Positions 53,468 to 61,704 of a stretch of DNA of 64,000 nucleotides are shown here, one piece after another. Source of the stretch: Aquabacter sediminis (lineage in GTDB: Bacteria > Pseudomonadota > Alphaproteobacteria > Rhizobiales > Xanthobacteraceae); contig NZ_JARBFX010000005.1 in NCBI RefSeq assembly GCF_028863665.1, positions 372,001 through 436,000 on the forward strand, read 5' to 3'. Position 1 is the stretch's first letter, and every line of letters begins with the position of its first letter. Made by a program: the position numbers and the translations under genes. The notes beneath the pieces are model-generated. The model had not been told where the DNA came from, made no database searches, and saw only the letters and a list, made by a program, of their open reading frames with translations.

Positions 53468-53938
53468 GCTCGAACCCTGCCATAGGCACTTTGGTGCCGC
53501 GCGACAAAAAAGCAGTCATGACTGATTGTTTTCTGGGCAAACCATGCGGGTCGTCATCGCGTGCGGGCCCAGGGGGAGGCGGTGCGGAGGCGGGGCTTGG
53601 TTTTAACAGGGGTGGGGCATGGAGGGACCAGTGGAATCGCAGCGTGAAATTTGTGCAGGCAGTATCTCTAATTACGCGAAGATTTGCAATTACTGAAAAA
53701 ACTACATTTAAAAACTGTAAAATTATCAATTTAAGTAGATCATTTCATAGAAGATCAGTCAAGTCACCAATCTCATCTTGTTTGCCGCCGCCGCGCCCCC
53801 TGGTGTAGGTCAGTATTCGCAGCGGCTCGCGAGCAAGGGTCGCAATGGAGCGGCCCGCCCCCATCGGCCGCTGCGACGGGAACGAGCAGGGAGGGGCACG
53901 GTCCCGCACGGGGCGTGCGCCCGAGAGGAAACAACCTG
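53468..53938. other. 471-bp divergent control region with AT-rich island
   Basis: No credible gene; a short plus-strand frame here (53491-53808) has no recognisable protein features. It holds the palindrome near TetR and an AT-rich stretch, about 53635-53790 (roughly 23% GC in 53701-53760 by my count), upstream of the imidazolonepropionase-like gene. No exact EcfG-type sites are seen here. Confidence 0.7.
53513..53524. promoter_or_regulatory. Perfect 12-bp palindrome, probable TetR operator
   Basis: CAGTCATGACTG is fully self-complementary and lies in the TetR promoter region, 46 bases before the TetR start. Binding by the adjacent repressor is inferred. Confidence 0.65.
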
Positions 53939-55252
53939 GTGCTGTCCGAAGACCTGACAGAAAAGGCGCGTGTCTCCGGTCCGCCCGTGACCCTGGCGGA
54001 CCTCGTCATTACGGGCGCCCGCCAGCTGGTTCTGTGCGAGCCGGACCGGCCCGATGGCATCGGCCTGATGGAGGGCGGCTGCCTCGCCATTGCCGGCGAA
54101 ACCATCCTGGCGGTGGGCACGGCGGACGAAATCCGGCCTTTGATGGATGCCCGCACGCGTGTCATCGACGCGGCCGGCGGCACGGTGACGCCGGGGCTCG
54201 TGGACTGCCACACCCATCTCATCTTCGCGGGCGACCGCTCCGCCGAATATTTCCTGCGCACGCAAGGCCTTGATGATGCCGCCCTCACCGCCTCCGGCGT
54301 GCCGTGGGGCGTGCCGGCCTCGCGGGCGGCGAACACCGGGCTGTCCGCCGAGGCGCTGGCGCGCATTGCGTTGCCCCGTGCCCGCACCATGCTGGCCGCC
54401 GGCACCACGACGCTCGAAACCAAGTCCGGCTATGCGCTGCGCCATGCCTGCGACCTCGCGTCCCTCGAGGCGGCCCAGCGCGTCGCCGCTTTGACGGGTC
54501 TGGAGATCGTCGGCACCTATCTTGGCGCCCATGCCCGGCCGGAGCGGGATGCGGAGCGCTATCTGGATACGATCATCGCCGAGACCATTCCGGCGGTGGC
54601 CGAACAGGGGCTCGCTGAGTTCTGCGACGTCTATGTGGACCCGGACGTGTTTACCGTGGCCGAATGCGCCCGGGTGCTGAAGGCGGGCGCCGATGCGGGC
54701 CTTGGTGCCAAGCTCCACACCGATGCGCGGGTGAATGTGGGCGGCGCGCGCCTCGCCGCCGAAATGGGCGCGGCCAGCGTCGACCACGGCAACATGCTCT
54801 CCGACGGAGACTTGCGCGCGCTGGCCGATGCGGGCACCTCCGTCGCCTTCTTCCCCGGCTTCGACTTCGCCATCGGCCACCGCCATCCGGTGGACGCCCG
54901 GCGCTTCATCTGCTCGGGCGTCAATGTGGCGGTGGGCACGGACCTTTGCCCGGTCTGCTGGCACCTGTCGCAGCAGGCCTCCATGGGCTTTGCCTGCCGC
55001 CTGTCGGGCCTGACGCCCGAGGAGGCGCTGCTGGGCGTCACCTTGAACGCGGCGAAGGCCATTCGGCGTGGGGATCGCATCGGTTCCCTCACGCCGGGCA
55101 AGCAGGCGGACGTGGTGATCTTCGACGTGCCCGACTTCCGCCAGCTCGCCTTCCGCTTCGGCGCCAACTCCGCCGCATGGGTCATCAAGAAGGGCCGCGT
55201 CCTGGTGGACGGGACGCCGGCCGCCGCCGACAAAGATGGGAGTTCCACATGA
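53939..55252 (+). CDS. Imidazolonepropionase-like amidohydrolase, diverged
   Basis: 437 residues from the GTG at 53939 (AGGA 9 bases upstream; a GTG at 53915 is an alternative). HutI-like anchors: VDCHTHLIFAGDRSAEYFLR (His91, His93), TTTLETKSGYALR, GAHARPERD, LAEFCDVYVDPDVFTVAE, KLHTDARVNVGGARLAAEMGA and SVDHG. It departs from HutI at the substrate loops: the GGGI segment is absent (ASGVPWGVPASR instead) and GTDLCPVCWHLS replaces the ATDxNPG region. No hutU, hutH or hutG genes are nearby. Hydrolyses a cyclic amide or amidine, probably not imidazolonepropionate itself. Overlaps the next gene by 4 bases. Confidence 0.85.
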   Translation: MLSEDLTEKARVSGPPVTLADLVITGARQLVLCEPDRPDGIGLMEGGCLAIAGETILAVGTADEIRPLMDARTRVIDAAGGTVTPGLVDCHTHLIFAGDRSAEYFLRTQGLDDAALTASGVPWGVPASRAANTGLSAEALARIALPRARTMLAAGTTTLETKSGYALRHACDLASLEAAQRVAALTGLEIVGTYLGAHARPERDAERYLDTIIAETIPAVAEQGLAEFCDVYVDPDVFTVAECARVLKAGADAGLGAKLHTDARVNVGGARLAAEMGAASVDHGNMLSDGDLRALADAGTSVAFFPGFDFAIGHRHPVDARRFICSGVNVAVGTDLCPVCWHLSQQASMGFACRLSGLTPEEALLGVTLNAAKAIRRGDRIGSLTPGKQADVVIFDVPDFRQLAFRFGANSAAWVIKKGRVLVDGTPAAADKDGSST

Positions 55253-56142
55253 GCGACCGCCGCAATGAGGGCCTGTGGGCCTGGCGCCAGCGCGAGAACC
55301 ACAACCATATGATCGAGCTGCAGGAAAAGGCGCTGGGGCCGACCGGGGAGGGGAGCATCGAGCTCGCCTTTTTCGGCGGCTCCGCCTTCCGCATCACGAC
55401 GCCCGCGGGCCTGACCCTGATGATCGACCCTTGGCGCAACCCGCCTTGGGGCAATTGGGACTGGTATCATTACGATTTCCCGGCCGAGACCGTGGACATC
55501 GCGCTCTCCACCCACGCTCATTTCGACCATGACGGCGTGCATGTCTTGAGCGCCAACGTCATCCTGGACCGCCTGATCGGCACCTATTCCTTCGCCGACG
55601 TGAAGATCACCGGCATCGCCGACAAGCATGTCTCCGACAGCAGCCACAATGCCTATGACTGGGCGGAGATGACGCGTCGCCTCACCGACACGCGCACCAC
55701 CCCGCCCGACAATGCCCGCTCCTTCGACAATTGCCTGATCCTGGTGGAGGTGGCGGGGCTGAAGATCCTCCATTGGGGCGACAACCGGCCCAACCCGCCC
55801 GAGCACGTCTGGGAGGCCATCGGTGCGGTGGACATTGCCCTCCTGCCGGTGGACGGCTCCCAGCATGTGATGAGCTATGCCCAGGTGGAAGAGGTAGCGG
55901 CGCGGCTCAAGGCCCATCTGGTGGTGCCCCACCATTACGGCATCTGGGACGTGACCATGCGCGCTTCCACCCTCCTGCCGCCGGACGAATGGGTGAATGG
56001 CCGGCCGGGGTCCCTCTGGGCGGAAAGCGGGGCCGTGCGGCTCGATGCGGCCAGCGTGAAGGCGCACGACAATGTGGCCCTGTGCTTCGGGCCCCATGTG
56101 GCCTTCGACAAGGCGGCGATGCTGGCCAAGGGGCGGCGCTGA
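55249..56142 (+). CDS. Metallo-beta-lactamase-fold hydrolase (UlaG-like)
   Basis: 297 residues, cytoplasmic. Metal motif STHAHFDHDG (His89, His91, Asp93, His94), later ligands in HWGDN and HHYGIWD. The start SIELAFFGGSAFRITTPAGLTLMIDPW is characteristic of the UlaG/RomA branch, which opens lactones or phospho-lactones, hydrolyses N-acyl phospholipids, or acts on other ring substrates. An unusual 30-residue N-terminal tail (NEGLWAWRQRENHNHMIE) precedes the fold. Coupled to the upstream amidohydrolase, so it likely takes its product. Convergent with the CobW gene. Confidence 0.88.
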   Translation: MSDRRNEGLWAWRQRENHNHMIELQEKALGPTGEGSIELAFFGGSAFRITTPAGLTLMIDPWRNPPWGNWDWYHYDFPAETVDIALSTHAHFDHDGVHVLSANVILDRLIGTYSFADVKITGIADKHVSDSSHNAYDWAEMTRRLTDTRTTPPDNARSFDNCLILVEVAGLKILHWGDNRPNPPEHVWEAIGAVDIALLPVDGSQHVMSYAQVEEVAARLKAHLVVPHHYGIWDVTMRASTLLPPDEWVNGRPGSLWAESGAVRLDAASVKAHDNVALCFGPHVAFDKAAMLAKGRR

Positions 56143-56169
56143 CGCCTTGCGGGCGGCGCCCTTGGTCGG

Positions 56170-57141
56170 TCAGGCCACCGCCGCCTGCGCCGTCCTTGGG
56201 CAGGCACGGGCGAGGCTGCGCTCGATCTCGGCGCGGCCGATGCCCCGTGTGATGAAGACCAGGAAGGGCGCGCCCGCCTGATCGGCCGGCACATGGGTTG
56301 GGGCATGCATCACATGCTGCACCCCGTGAATGGCCAGCGCCTGCGCCGAGGACGTGGTGTGGAGCAGACCCTTCACCCGCAAAATGCGATCCCCATGGGC
56401 ATGGAGCAGGGCTGACAGCCACAAGGTGAAGGCGGGCCAGTCCAGCGCGCCTTCCACCGGCAGGATGAAGGAGGCGGTCTCCCCCTCATGGGCGCTGCCC
56501 TCCGCCAGGAAGGGGGAGGGGGCGGCGGCGAGCTGGTCCTGCCCGCCGAGCACGTCGAACAGGGAGAAGTCCTCGCCTTGCGCATCGAGGATTCGCACAT
56601 CGGGGGAGATGTCCGCCACCGCCCGGGCGATCTCCTCCAGGTTGGCGCCCTTGCGCATGTCGGTCTTTGTGACCACCACCGTATCCGCCAGCGCCACCTG
56701 CCGGCGCGCCTCGGAGCGGTTCGCCAGATTGGCGCGGCCGGCCACCGCATCCACCACCGCCACCACGGAAGCGAGGCGCACATGGGCCTTCAGCCAGGGG
56801 TCGCGGGCGAGCGTGGCGATGACGGGAGCGGGGTCGGCGAGGCCCGAGGTCTCCAGGATGGCGCGGGAGAAGCCGGCGCCGGTGCGCGCCATGCGCACAA
56901 GGTCATGGATGGCCTTCGAAATATCCGTGCGGCGGGTGCAGCACAGGCAGCCGCCATCCATCAGTTCCACGCGCTCCGCCGCATGGACGAACAGGCGGTG
57001 GTCGACGCCTGCCTCGCCGAACTCGTTCACCACGATGCCGGTGTCCCGGCCGCGCCCGGTCTCCACGAAGCGGCGGATGAGGGTGGTCTTCCCGCTGCCG
57101 AGGAAGCCGGTGACGAGGGTCAGGGGCAGGCGGTCATCCAT
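56170..57141 (-). CDS. CobW/COG0523-family metal-chaperone GTPase
   Basis: 323 residues. P-loop GFLGSGKTT (12-20), Mg site ETSGLADPAP, base motif TKTD, and the metal-binding GGCLCC (Cys65, Cys67, Cys68). The C-terminal CobW_C domain carries LRVKGLLHTTSS and a His-containing stretch. These G3E GTPases insert zinc, cobalt, nickel or iron into client enzymes. Here the likely clients are the amidohydrolase and the metallo-beta-lactamase-fold enzymes in the same cluster. It overlaps the small CxxC gene upstream by 8 bases. Confidence 0.92.
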   Translation of the reverse strand: MDDRLPLTLVTGFLGSGKTTLIRRFVETGRGRDTGIVVNEFGEAGVDHRLFVHAAERVELMDGGCLCCTRRTDISKAIHDLVRMARTGAGFSRAILETSGLADPAPVIATLARDPWLKAHVRLASVVAVVDAVAGRANLANRSEARRQVALADTVVVTKTDMRKGANLEEIARAVADISPDVRILDAQGEDFSLFDVLGGQDQLAAAPSPFLAEGSAHEGETASFILPVEGALDWPAFTLWLSALLHAHGDRILRVKGLLHTTSSAQALAIHGVQHVMHAPTHVPADQAGAPFLVFITRGIGRAEIERSLARACPRTAQAAVA

Positions 57142-57460
57142 GATCGTTCACCGGCACCAGGAGGGGTTCGGACAGGGGATCGACGCGCAGGCCGGAGAGC
57201 GCCTCCACCTGCGGCCACAGGTCGTTGAGGGTGGGCACGATCTTCTGCCGGCCCTGGGCATCGCCCAGCACCAAAGCCTCGCCGTCCCAGTCCTCGCAGA
57301 CGAGACCGGCGGGGCCCACCAGGCCATTGATGAGGCCGATGCGGCGGGCGCGCTCGGCGCGGTAATGCTGGATGTCGGCAAAGGGAAACTGCGTGTCCCG
57401 CAGGCGCCCGAAATCGCTCCAATGCTCGCCCGCGCCGAAGATGGCGCACACCTCGCACAT
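57134..57460 (-). CDS. Small CxxC protein, partner of the CobW gene
   Basis: 108 residues. The N-terminus MCEVCAIFGAGEHWSDFG has a CxxC pair at residues 2-5, and a third Cys occurs in GLVCEDWDGEA. The rest (ADIQHYRAERARRIGLINGLV, VPTLNDLWPQVEALSG) is mixed alpha/beta with no membrane helix. Overlap with the CobW start indicates coupled translation and therefore a shared role, perhaps metal delivery or as a client. Family not recognised; the CxxC near the start could bind zinc or iron. Confidence 0.8.
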   Translation of the reverse strand: MCEVCAIFGAGEHWSDFGRLRDTQFPFADIQHYRAERARRIGLINGLVGPAGLVCEDWDGEALVLGDAQGRQKIVPTLNDLWPQVEALSGLRVDPLSEPLLVPVNDHG

Positions 57461-57480
57461 GGCCTCTCCTTTCCGCCGGC

Positions 57481-58254
57481 TCAGCCGGCCGCCTCTCCGC
57501 CGCCCAGCGACATTTCCATGTCCGGCAGCATGCTCTGGGTCAGGCTTTCCGATACGCGCTTGCGGGCAAGGCCCGCATGGGAACTGCCGAGGGCGTCCGC
57601 CCGCTCGGCGTCGCGGGCGCGGATGGCATAGACCATCTCCCGGTGCTCCCGCAGGATGTTGCCCACATGGGCCTCGTAGGCTTCCGCATTGGGGAAGCAG
57701 TCATAGGTCATGGCGAGGCGCGAGATGCGCAGGTTCGTGGTGAGCAGCTGGAGATAGAAGCGCTCCACCACCGAATTGCGGCAGCAGGCGGCGATGGCCG
57801 CGTGGAAGCGCCAGTTGATCTCCAGCATGGCCTCGTTGTCGCGCGCCTCCACCGCCGCCTCGAAGGCCGTGCATTCGGCCTCGATCGCCTGGATCTGCGC
57901 CTCCGTCCGCCGCAGCGCCGCCCAGCGGGTGACGAGCCGCTGGGCGAGGTCGAACGCCTCCAGGTGCTCGCGAATGTCGTTCCAGCCCATGGGGGCCACC
58001 CGCGTGCCCCGGTTGGGCAGGATCTGCACCAGCCCCTCGCCGGAGAGGCGCACCAACGCCTCCCGCAGCGGGGTGCGGGAGAGGCCGAGGCGCTGCACGA
58101 GGTCGGCCTCGTCCAGATCCGATCCCGGCGCGAGCGCCAGGGAGACAATCTCGCCGCGGATCACCTGGTAGGCGAACTCCGCCGAGCCGCCCTTCGAGAT
58201 CTTGGGTGGCGCGAACTGGGGCTTGCCTGATTTTTGTACGCGTCGTTCCGACAT
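57481..58254 (-). CDS. GntR-family regulator, FCD subfamily
   Basis: 257 residues. Polar N-terminal tail of ~25 residues, GntR winged helix (AEFAYQVIRGEIVSLALAPGSDLDEADLVQRLGLSRTPLREALVRLSGEGLV and NRGTRVAPM seen as consecutive elements), then the FCD helical domain with INWRFHAAIAACC and AHVGNILREHREMV. ATG at 58254; a TTG at 58266 is less likely. Divergent from the Liv system 2 operon and its hydantoinase-like gene, with the CobW pair behind it on the same strand. Presumably governs both directions. Confidence 0.9.
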   Translation of the reverse strand: MSERRVQKSGKPQFAPPKISKGGSAEFAYQVIRGEIVSLALAPGSDLDEADLVQRLGLSRTPLREALVRLSGEGLVQILPNRGTRVAPMGWNDIREHLEAFDLAQRLVTRWAALRRTEAQIQAIEAECTAFEAAVEARDNEAMLEINWRFHAAIAACCRNSVVERFYLQLLTTNLRISRLAMTYDCFPNAEAYEAHVGNILREHREMVYAIRARDAERADALGSSHAGLARKRVSESLTQSMLPDMEMSLGGGEAAG

Positions 58255-58280
58255 GGGTTGTTGCAATGCTCAATTTATTT

Positions 58281-58295
58281 TGCATAAGATATGTA
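58281..58295. promoter_or_regulatory. Imperfect inverted repeat in the divergent GntR / Liv2 region
   Basis: TGCATA-AGA-TATGTA, five of six arm positions complementary, in an AT-rich gap between the GntR start at 58254 and the LivH start at 58355. Probable operator of the FCD regulator. Confidence 0.5.
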
Positions 58296-58354
58296 TAAAT
58301 GAGCGGCTTGTCTAGCCGAAAATTCAGCAATTCCAAATCATTGGGGACGAATCC

Positions 58355-59227
58355 GTGCTCTGGCAGTCCACCGTCAACGGGCTCCTGCTCGGTGGCCTCT
58401 ACGGTCTCGCGACCATCGGGTTCTCGATGGTCTGGGGCGTGATGGGGGTCATCAATCTCGCCCATACCGGCTTCATCATGCTGGGGGCCTACACCACCTA
58501 TGGCCTCTACCGCTGGGCGGGGCTGGACCCGCTGGCCTCCATTCCCGTCTCCATGCTGGTGATGTTCGCGCTCGGCTACGCGCTCCAGGCGCTGGTGCTC
58601 AACCGCATCATCCGCACCTCGCTGCTGCTCTCTTTGGTGGTCACGTTCGGGGTGGAGCTGGTGATGGTGGACGCGGTCTCCATCGCCTTCACCTCCGACG
58701 TGCGCTCGGTGAATGCCAGCTACGCGGCCTCCTCCATCGAGGTGTTCGGGGTGCTCATTCCCACGGTGCGGCTGATCGCGGCGTGCCTGTCCATCCTGCT
58801 GGGTGCCGGCTTCTACGCCTTCCTGCGCTTCACCAATGCGGGCCAGATGATCCTGGCCACTGCGCTCGACCGCGAAATCGCGGCCCTCATGGGCATCAAC
58901 CCGCAGCGCATCTTCGCGCTCACCGCCGGGGCGGGCGCGGCGCTGGCGGGGGCGACGGGCTCGCTCGCTTCCATGCTGTTCCCCATCATGCCCACCATGG
59001 GCAACACCTTCCTCGGGGCGGTGTTCGTCATCACGGTGCTGGGCGGCATCGGCTCGGTGGAAGGGTGCATCGTCGCCGGCTTCATCTATGGGCTGGTGCA
59101 GGCCTGGTCGGGCTATGCGCTGGGGGCCAACTACCAGGAGATTGTCGGCTTCGGCCTGTTCCTGCTGGTGCTGGTGCTGCGGCCGCAGGGCCTGTTTGGC
59201 AAGGCCTTTTTCGGAGAGCACGCATGA
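58355..59227 (+). CDS. livH: LivH-family ABC permease (Liv system 2)
   Basis: 290 residues from a GTG at 58355 (GGGGA upstream). Opens MLWQSTVNGLLLGGLYGLATIGFSMVWGVMGVINLAHTGFIMLGAY as a string of small helices, the LivH pattern. The coupling loop lies in TALDREIAALMGINPQRIFALT. Ends LRPQGLFGKAFFGEHA. First gene of a plus-strand operon encoding all components of an importer; its stop overlaps the LivM start (ATGA). Confidence 0.93.
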   Translation: MLWQSTVNGLLLGGLYGLATIGFSMVWGVMGVINLAHTGFIMLGAYTTYGLYRWAGLDPLASIPVSMLVMFALGYALQALVLNRIIRTSLLLSLVVTFGVELVMVDAVSIAFTSDVRSVNASYAASSIEVFGVLIPTVRLIAACLSILLGAGFYAFLRFTNAGQMILATALDREIAALMGINPQRIFALTAGAGAALAGATGSLASMLFPIMPTMGNTFLGAVFVITVLGGIGSVEGCIVAGFIYGLVQAWSGYALGANYQEIVGFGLFLLVLVLRPQGLFGKAFFGEHA

Positions 59228-60183
59228 GCCCCGCCGCGCGCACGACGCTCGGCGTCGCCCTTCTCGTCGTGGCCGTGGCACTGCTCGCCGCCGCCCCGCT
59301 GGTGCTCAACAATTATTGGCTGCGCGTGCTGACCACGGTCTTCATGTACGCCATCGTCACCCAGGGCCTGAACGTGATCGTGGGCCTTGCCGGCTACCAT
59401 GCCTTCGGCAATGCGGTGTTCTTCGGCTTCGGCGCCTATGCCTGCGGGGTTGCCATGACGGCGGGCGCGCCGCTGCCGCTCGGCCTCCTGGCTGGCGTGC
59501 TGGTCTCGGCGCTGGTGGCGGGGGTGATCGGCTGGCCGATCCTGCGGCTGCGGGGGCATTATTTCGCCATCGCGACGGTGGCTTTGAACCTCGCCGCCAT
59601 CCAGCTCGTGATCCAGGTGGGCGGCCTCACGGGCGGGGCGCAGGGGCTGGCGCTGCCGCTGTCGGACCTGGCGCCCGGTCCGCTCTACCGGGCCATCTAT
59701 CTGGTCATGCTGGCCGGCATGGTGGGGGCAACGGCCCTGGTGTGGGTCATCCTGCGCCTGCCCTTCGGCTATGCGCTCCGGGCCATTCGCGACGGCGAGC
59801 GGGCGGCGGGCGTGATGGGCATCGACACCACCGCCACCAAGGTCCTCGCCTGGGCCATTTCGGCGGGCATCACCGGCTTTGCCGGGGCGCTCTGGGCCTA
59901 TTGGATCACCTTCATCGAGCCCTCCAGCGCGTTCGATCCGGCCATCGGCGTGAAGGGCTACATGATGCTGATCTTAGGGGGGCTCGGCACCGTGCTCGGC
60001 CCGGTGATCGGCGCCTTCGCGCTGGAATTCCTGGCCACTTTGGTGTGGGGCGGGTTCCTCCAGGCGCACCAGATCGTGTTCGGCATCCTCATCGCCATCA
60101 TCTGCCTGGTGGCCCCAAACGGCATTCTGGATGCCGGGCGCCGGGCGATCCGCAGCTGGAGGTCGCGCCATGGCGATGCTTGA
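59224..60183 (+). CDS. livM: LivM-family ABC permease (Liv system 2)
   Basis: 319 residues, about nine hydrophobic helices. LNVIVGLAGYHAFGNAVFFGFGAYACG and LRGHYFAIATVALNLAAIQLV match LivM; the loop LPFGYALRAIRDGERAAGVMGIDTTATKVLAW docks on the ATPase. Starts at an ATG overlapping the LivH stop, and its tail overlaps the LivG start by 14 bases. Confidence 0.93.
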   Translation: MSPAARTTLGVALLVVAVALLAAAPLVLNNYWLRVLTTVFMYAIVTQGLNVIVGLAGYHAFGNAVFFGFGAYACGVAMTAGAPLPLGLLAGVLVSALVAGVIGWPILRLRGHYFAIATVALNLAAIQLVIQVGGLTGGAQGLALPLSDLAPGPLYRAIYLVMLAGMVGATALVWVILRLPFGYALRAIRDGERAAGVMGIDTTATKVLAWAISAGITGFAGALWAYWITFIEPSSAFDPAIGVKGYMMLILGGLGTVLGPVIGAFALEFLATLVWGGFLQAHQIVFGILIAIICLVAPNGILDAGRRAIRSWRSRHGDA

Positions 60184-60967
60184 GGCCCGCGACATCGAGA
60201 TCCGCTTCGGCGGCGTGAAGGCGCTGGCGGGCGTGTCGTTCGACGTGGAAGAGGGCGAGATTTTCGGCGTCATCGGCCCCAACGGCGCCGGCAAGACGAC
60301 GCTGCTGAACGCCATTTCGGCGGTCTATCCGCTCAATGGCGGGTCCATCCGCTTCGACGGGGTGGATGCCAGCCGCCTGCCGCCGCACCGGCTCTCCCGG
60401 CTCGGCATCGCCCGCACCTTCCAGATCGTCCAGCCATTCAAGCAATTGAGCGTGCGGGAGAATGTGGCGGTGGGCGCGATGTTCGGCCATGCCCGGCTCC
60501 GGTCGCGCCCCGCCTATCTCGCCGCCGCCGACGCGGCGCTGGAGCGGGTGGGTCTTGCTCCCAAGGCGGCCTTCCTGCCGCCGCAGCTGACGCTTGCCGA
60601 CCGAAAGCGCCTGGAGGTCGCCCGGGCGCTGGCCATGGGGCCGAAGATCATCCTGTTCGACGAGGTGATGGCCGGGCTCAACCACACCGAGATCGAGCGC
60701 ATGATCGACCTCGTCAAGAGCCTCAAAGCGGCGGGGCTCACCGTGGTCATCATCGAGCACGTCATGAAGGCGGTGCTCGCCTTGTGCGACCGCATCATGG
60801 TGCTGAATTTCGGCGCCAAGCTCGCCGAGGGCACGCCCGCCGATGTGGTGGCGAACCCCAAGGTGATCGAGGCCTATCTCGGCCAGCGCTTCGCCAAGGC
60901 GCAATCGGAGGCCAAGGCCCAATCGGACGCGAAAGCCCGCACCGTCAGCGGGGAGGCCCGGCCATGA
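60170..60967 (+). CDS. livG: LivG-family ABC ATPase with non-canonical signature (Liv system 2)
   Basis: 265 residues. Walker A GPNGAGKTT, LivG insertion, Walker B IILFDEVMAGLNHTE and H-loop IIEHVMKAV are conserved. The signature motif, normally LSGGQ, reads LTLADRKRLEVARAL, as in a recognised subset of Liv/urea-type ATPases. The C-terminal ~25 residues are Ala/Lys/Gln-rich. ATG at 60170 has GGAGGT; a second ATG is at 60176. Overlaps LivF by 4 bases. Confidence 0.92.
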   Translation: MAMLEARDIEIRFGGVKALAGVSFDVEEGEIFGVIGPNGAGKTTLLNAISAVYPLNGGSIRFDGVDASRLPPHRLSRLGIARTFQIVQPFKQLSVRENVAVGAMFGHARLRSRPAYLAAADAALERVGLAPKAAFLPPQLTLADRKRLEVARALAMGPKIILFDEVMAGLNHTEIERMIDLVKSLKAAGLTVVIIEHVMKAVLALCDRIMVLNFGAKLAEGTPADVVANPKVIEAYLGQRFAKAQSEAKAQSDAKARTVSGEARP

Positions 60968-61698
60968 CCGCGAAGGGATCTTCCAGCATGCTCACCGTCG
61001 ATCGCCTCGCCGTCTCCTATGGCGACAGCCGGGTCCTGTGGGACGTGGGCTTCGACCTCGCCAAGGGCGAGATCATCGCGCTGGTGGGTGCCAACGGGGC
61101 GGGCAAGACCACGCTCCTGCGGGCGCTGACGGGCCTTGTGCCCGTGCGCACCGGCGCCATGGTGTTCGAGGGCACCGACCTCGTGCCGCTGAAGGCCCAT
61201 GAGCGGGCCAAGCTCGGCATCGCCATGGTGCCGGAGGGCCGGCGGCTCTTCTCCGGTCTCACGGTGCGCCAAAACCTCAAGCTCGGCGCCACCGCCCGCG
61301 CCAGCCGTGAGGGGGAGGAGGAGGACCTTTCCTTCGTCTACCAGCTCTTTCCTGAACTGGTACGGCTGCAGAACCGCCTCTCCGGCCTCCTCTCCGGTGG
61401 CGAGCAGCAGATGTGCGCCATCGGGCGCGCGCTCATGGCGCGGCCGAGCCTGCTCCTGGTAGACGAGATGTCGCTGGGCCTGGCCCCCGTCATCGTCGAG
61501 CGCATCGCCGATGCCATCCGCCTCATCAATCGCGAGCGCGGGATCACCGTGCTCCTGGTGGAGCAGGATGTGGGCCTCGCCCTGGAGATCGCCACCCGCG
61601 GCTATGTGCTCGACACCGGCCGGGTGACCATTGACGGCCCCGCCGCGGACCTCCTGCAGCGCGAGGACATTCGCGCCGCCTATCTCGGCCTTCATTGA
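60964..61698 (+). CDS. livF: LivF-family ABC ATPase (Liv system 2)
   Basis: 244 residues. Walker A GANGAGKTT, signature LLSGGEQQMCAIGRALM, Walker B LLLVDEMSLGLAPVIVE, H-loop VEQDVGLALE, ending AAYLGLH. With a degenerate signature in the LivG partner, this canonical subunit would contribute one of two ATP sites. Start overlaps LivG (ATGA); stop is followed after 6 bases by the hydantoinase-like gene, all one operon. Confidence 0.94.
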   Translation: MTAKGSSSMLTVDRLAVSYGDSRVLWDVGFDLAKGEIIALVGANGAGKTTLLRALTGLVPVRTGAMVFEGTDLVPLKAHERAKLGIAMVPEGRRLFSGLTVRQNLKLGATARASREGEEEDLSFVYQLFPELVRLQNRLSGLLSGGEQQMCAIGRALMARPSLLLVDEMSLGLAPVIVERIADAIRLINRERGITVLLVEQDVGLALEIATRGYVLDTGRVTIDGPAADLLQREDIRAAYLGLH

Positions 61699-61704
61699 AA
61701 CCCC

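Noticed and set aside
53491-53808. 105-codon plus-strand frame in the TetR/amidohydrolase control region
   Set aside because: Crosses the palindrome and the AT-rich island, has no ribosome site and no protein-like composition.
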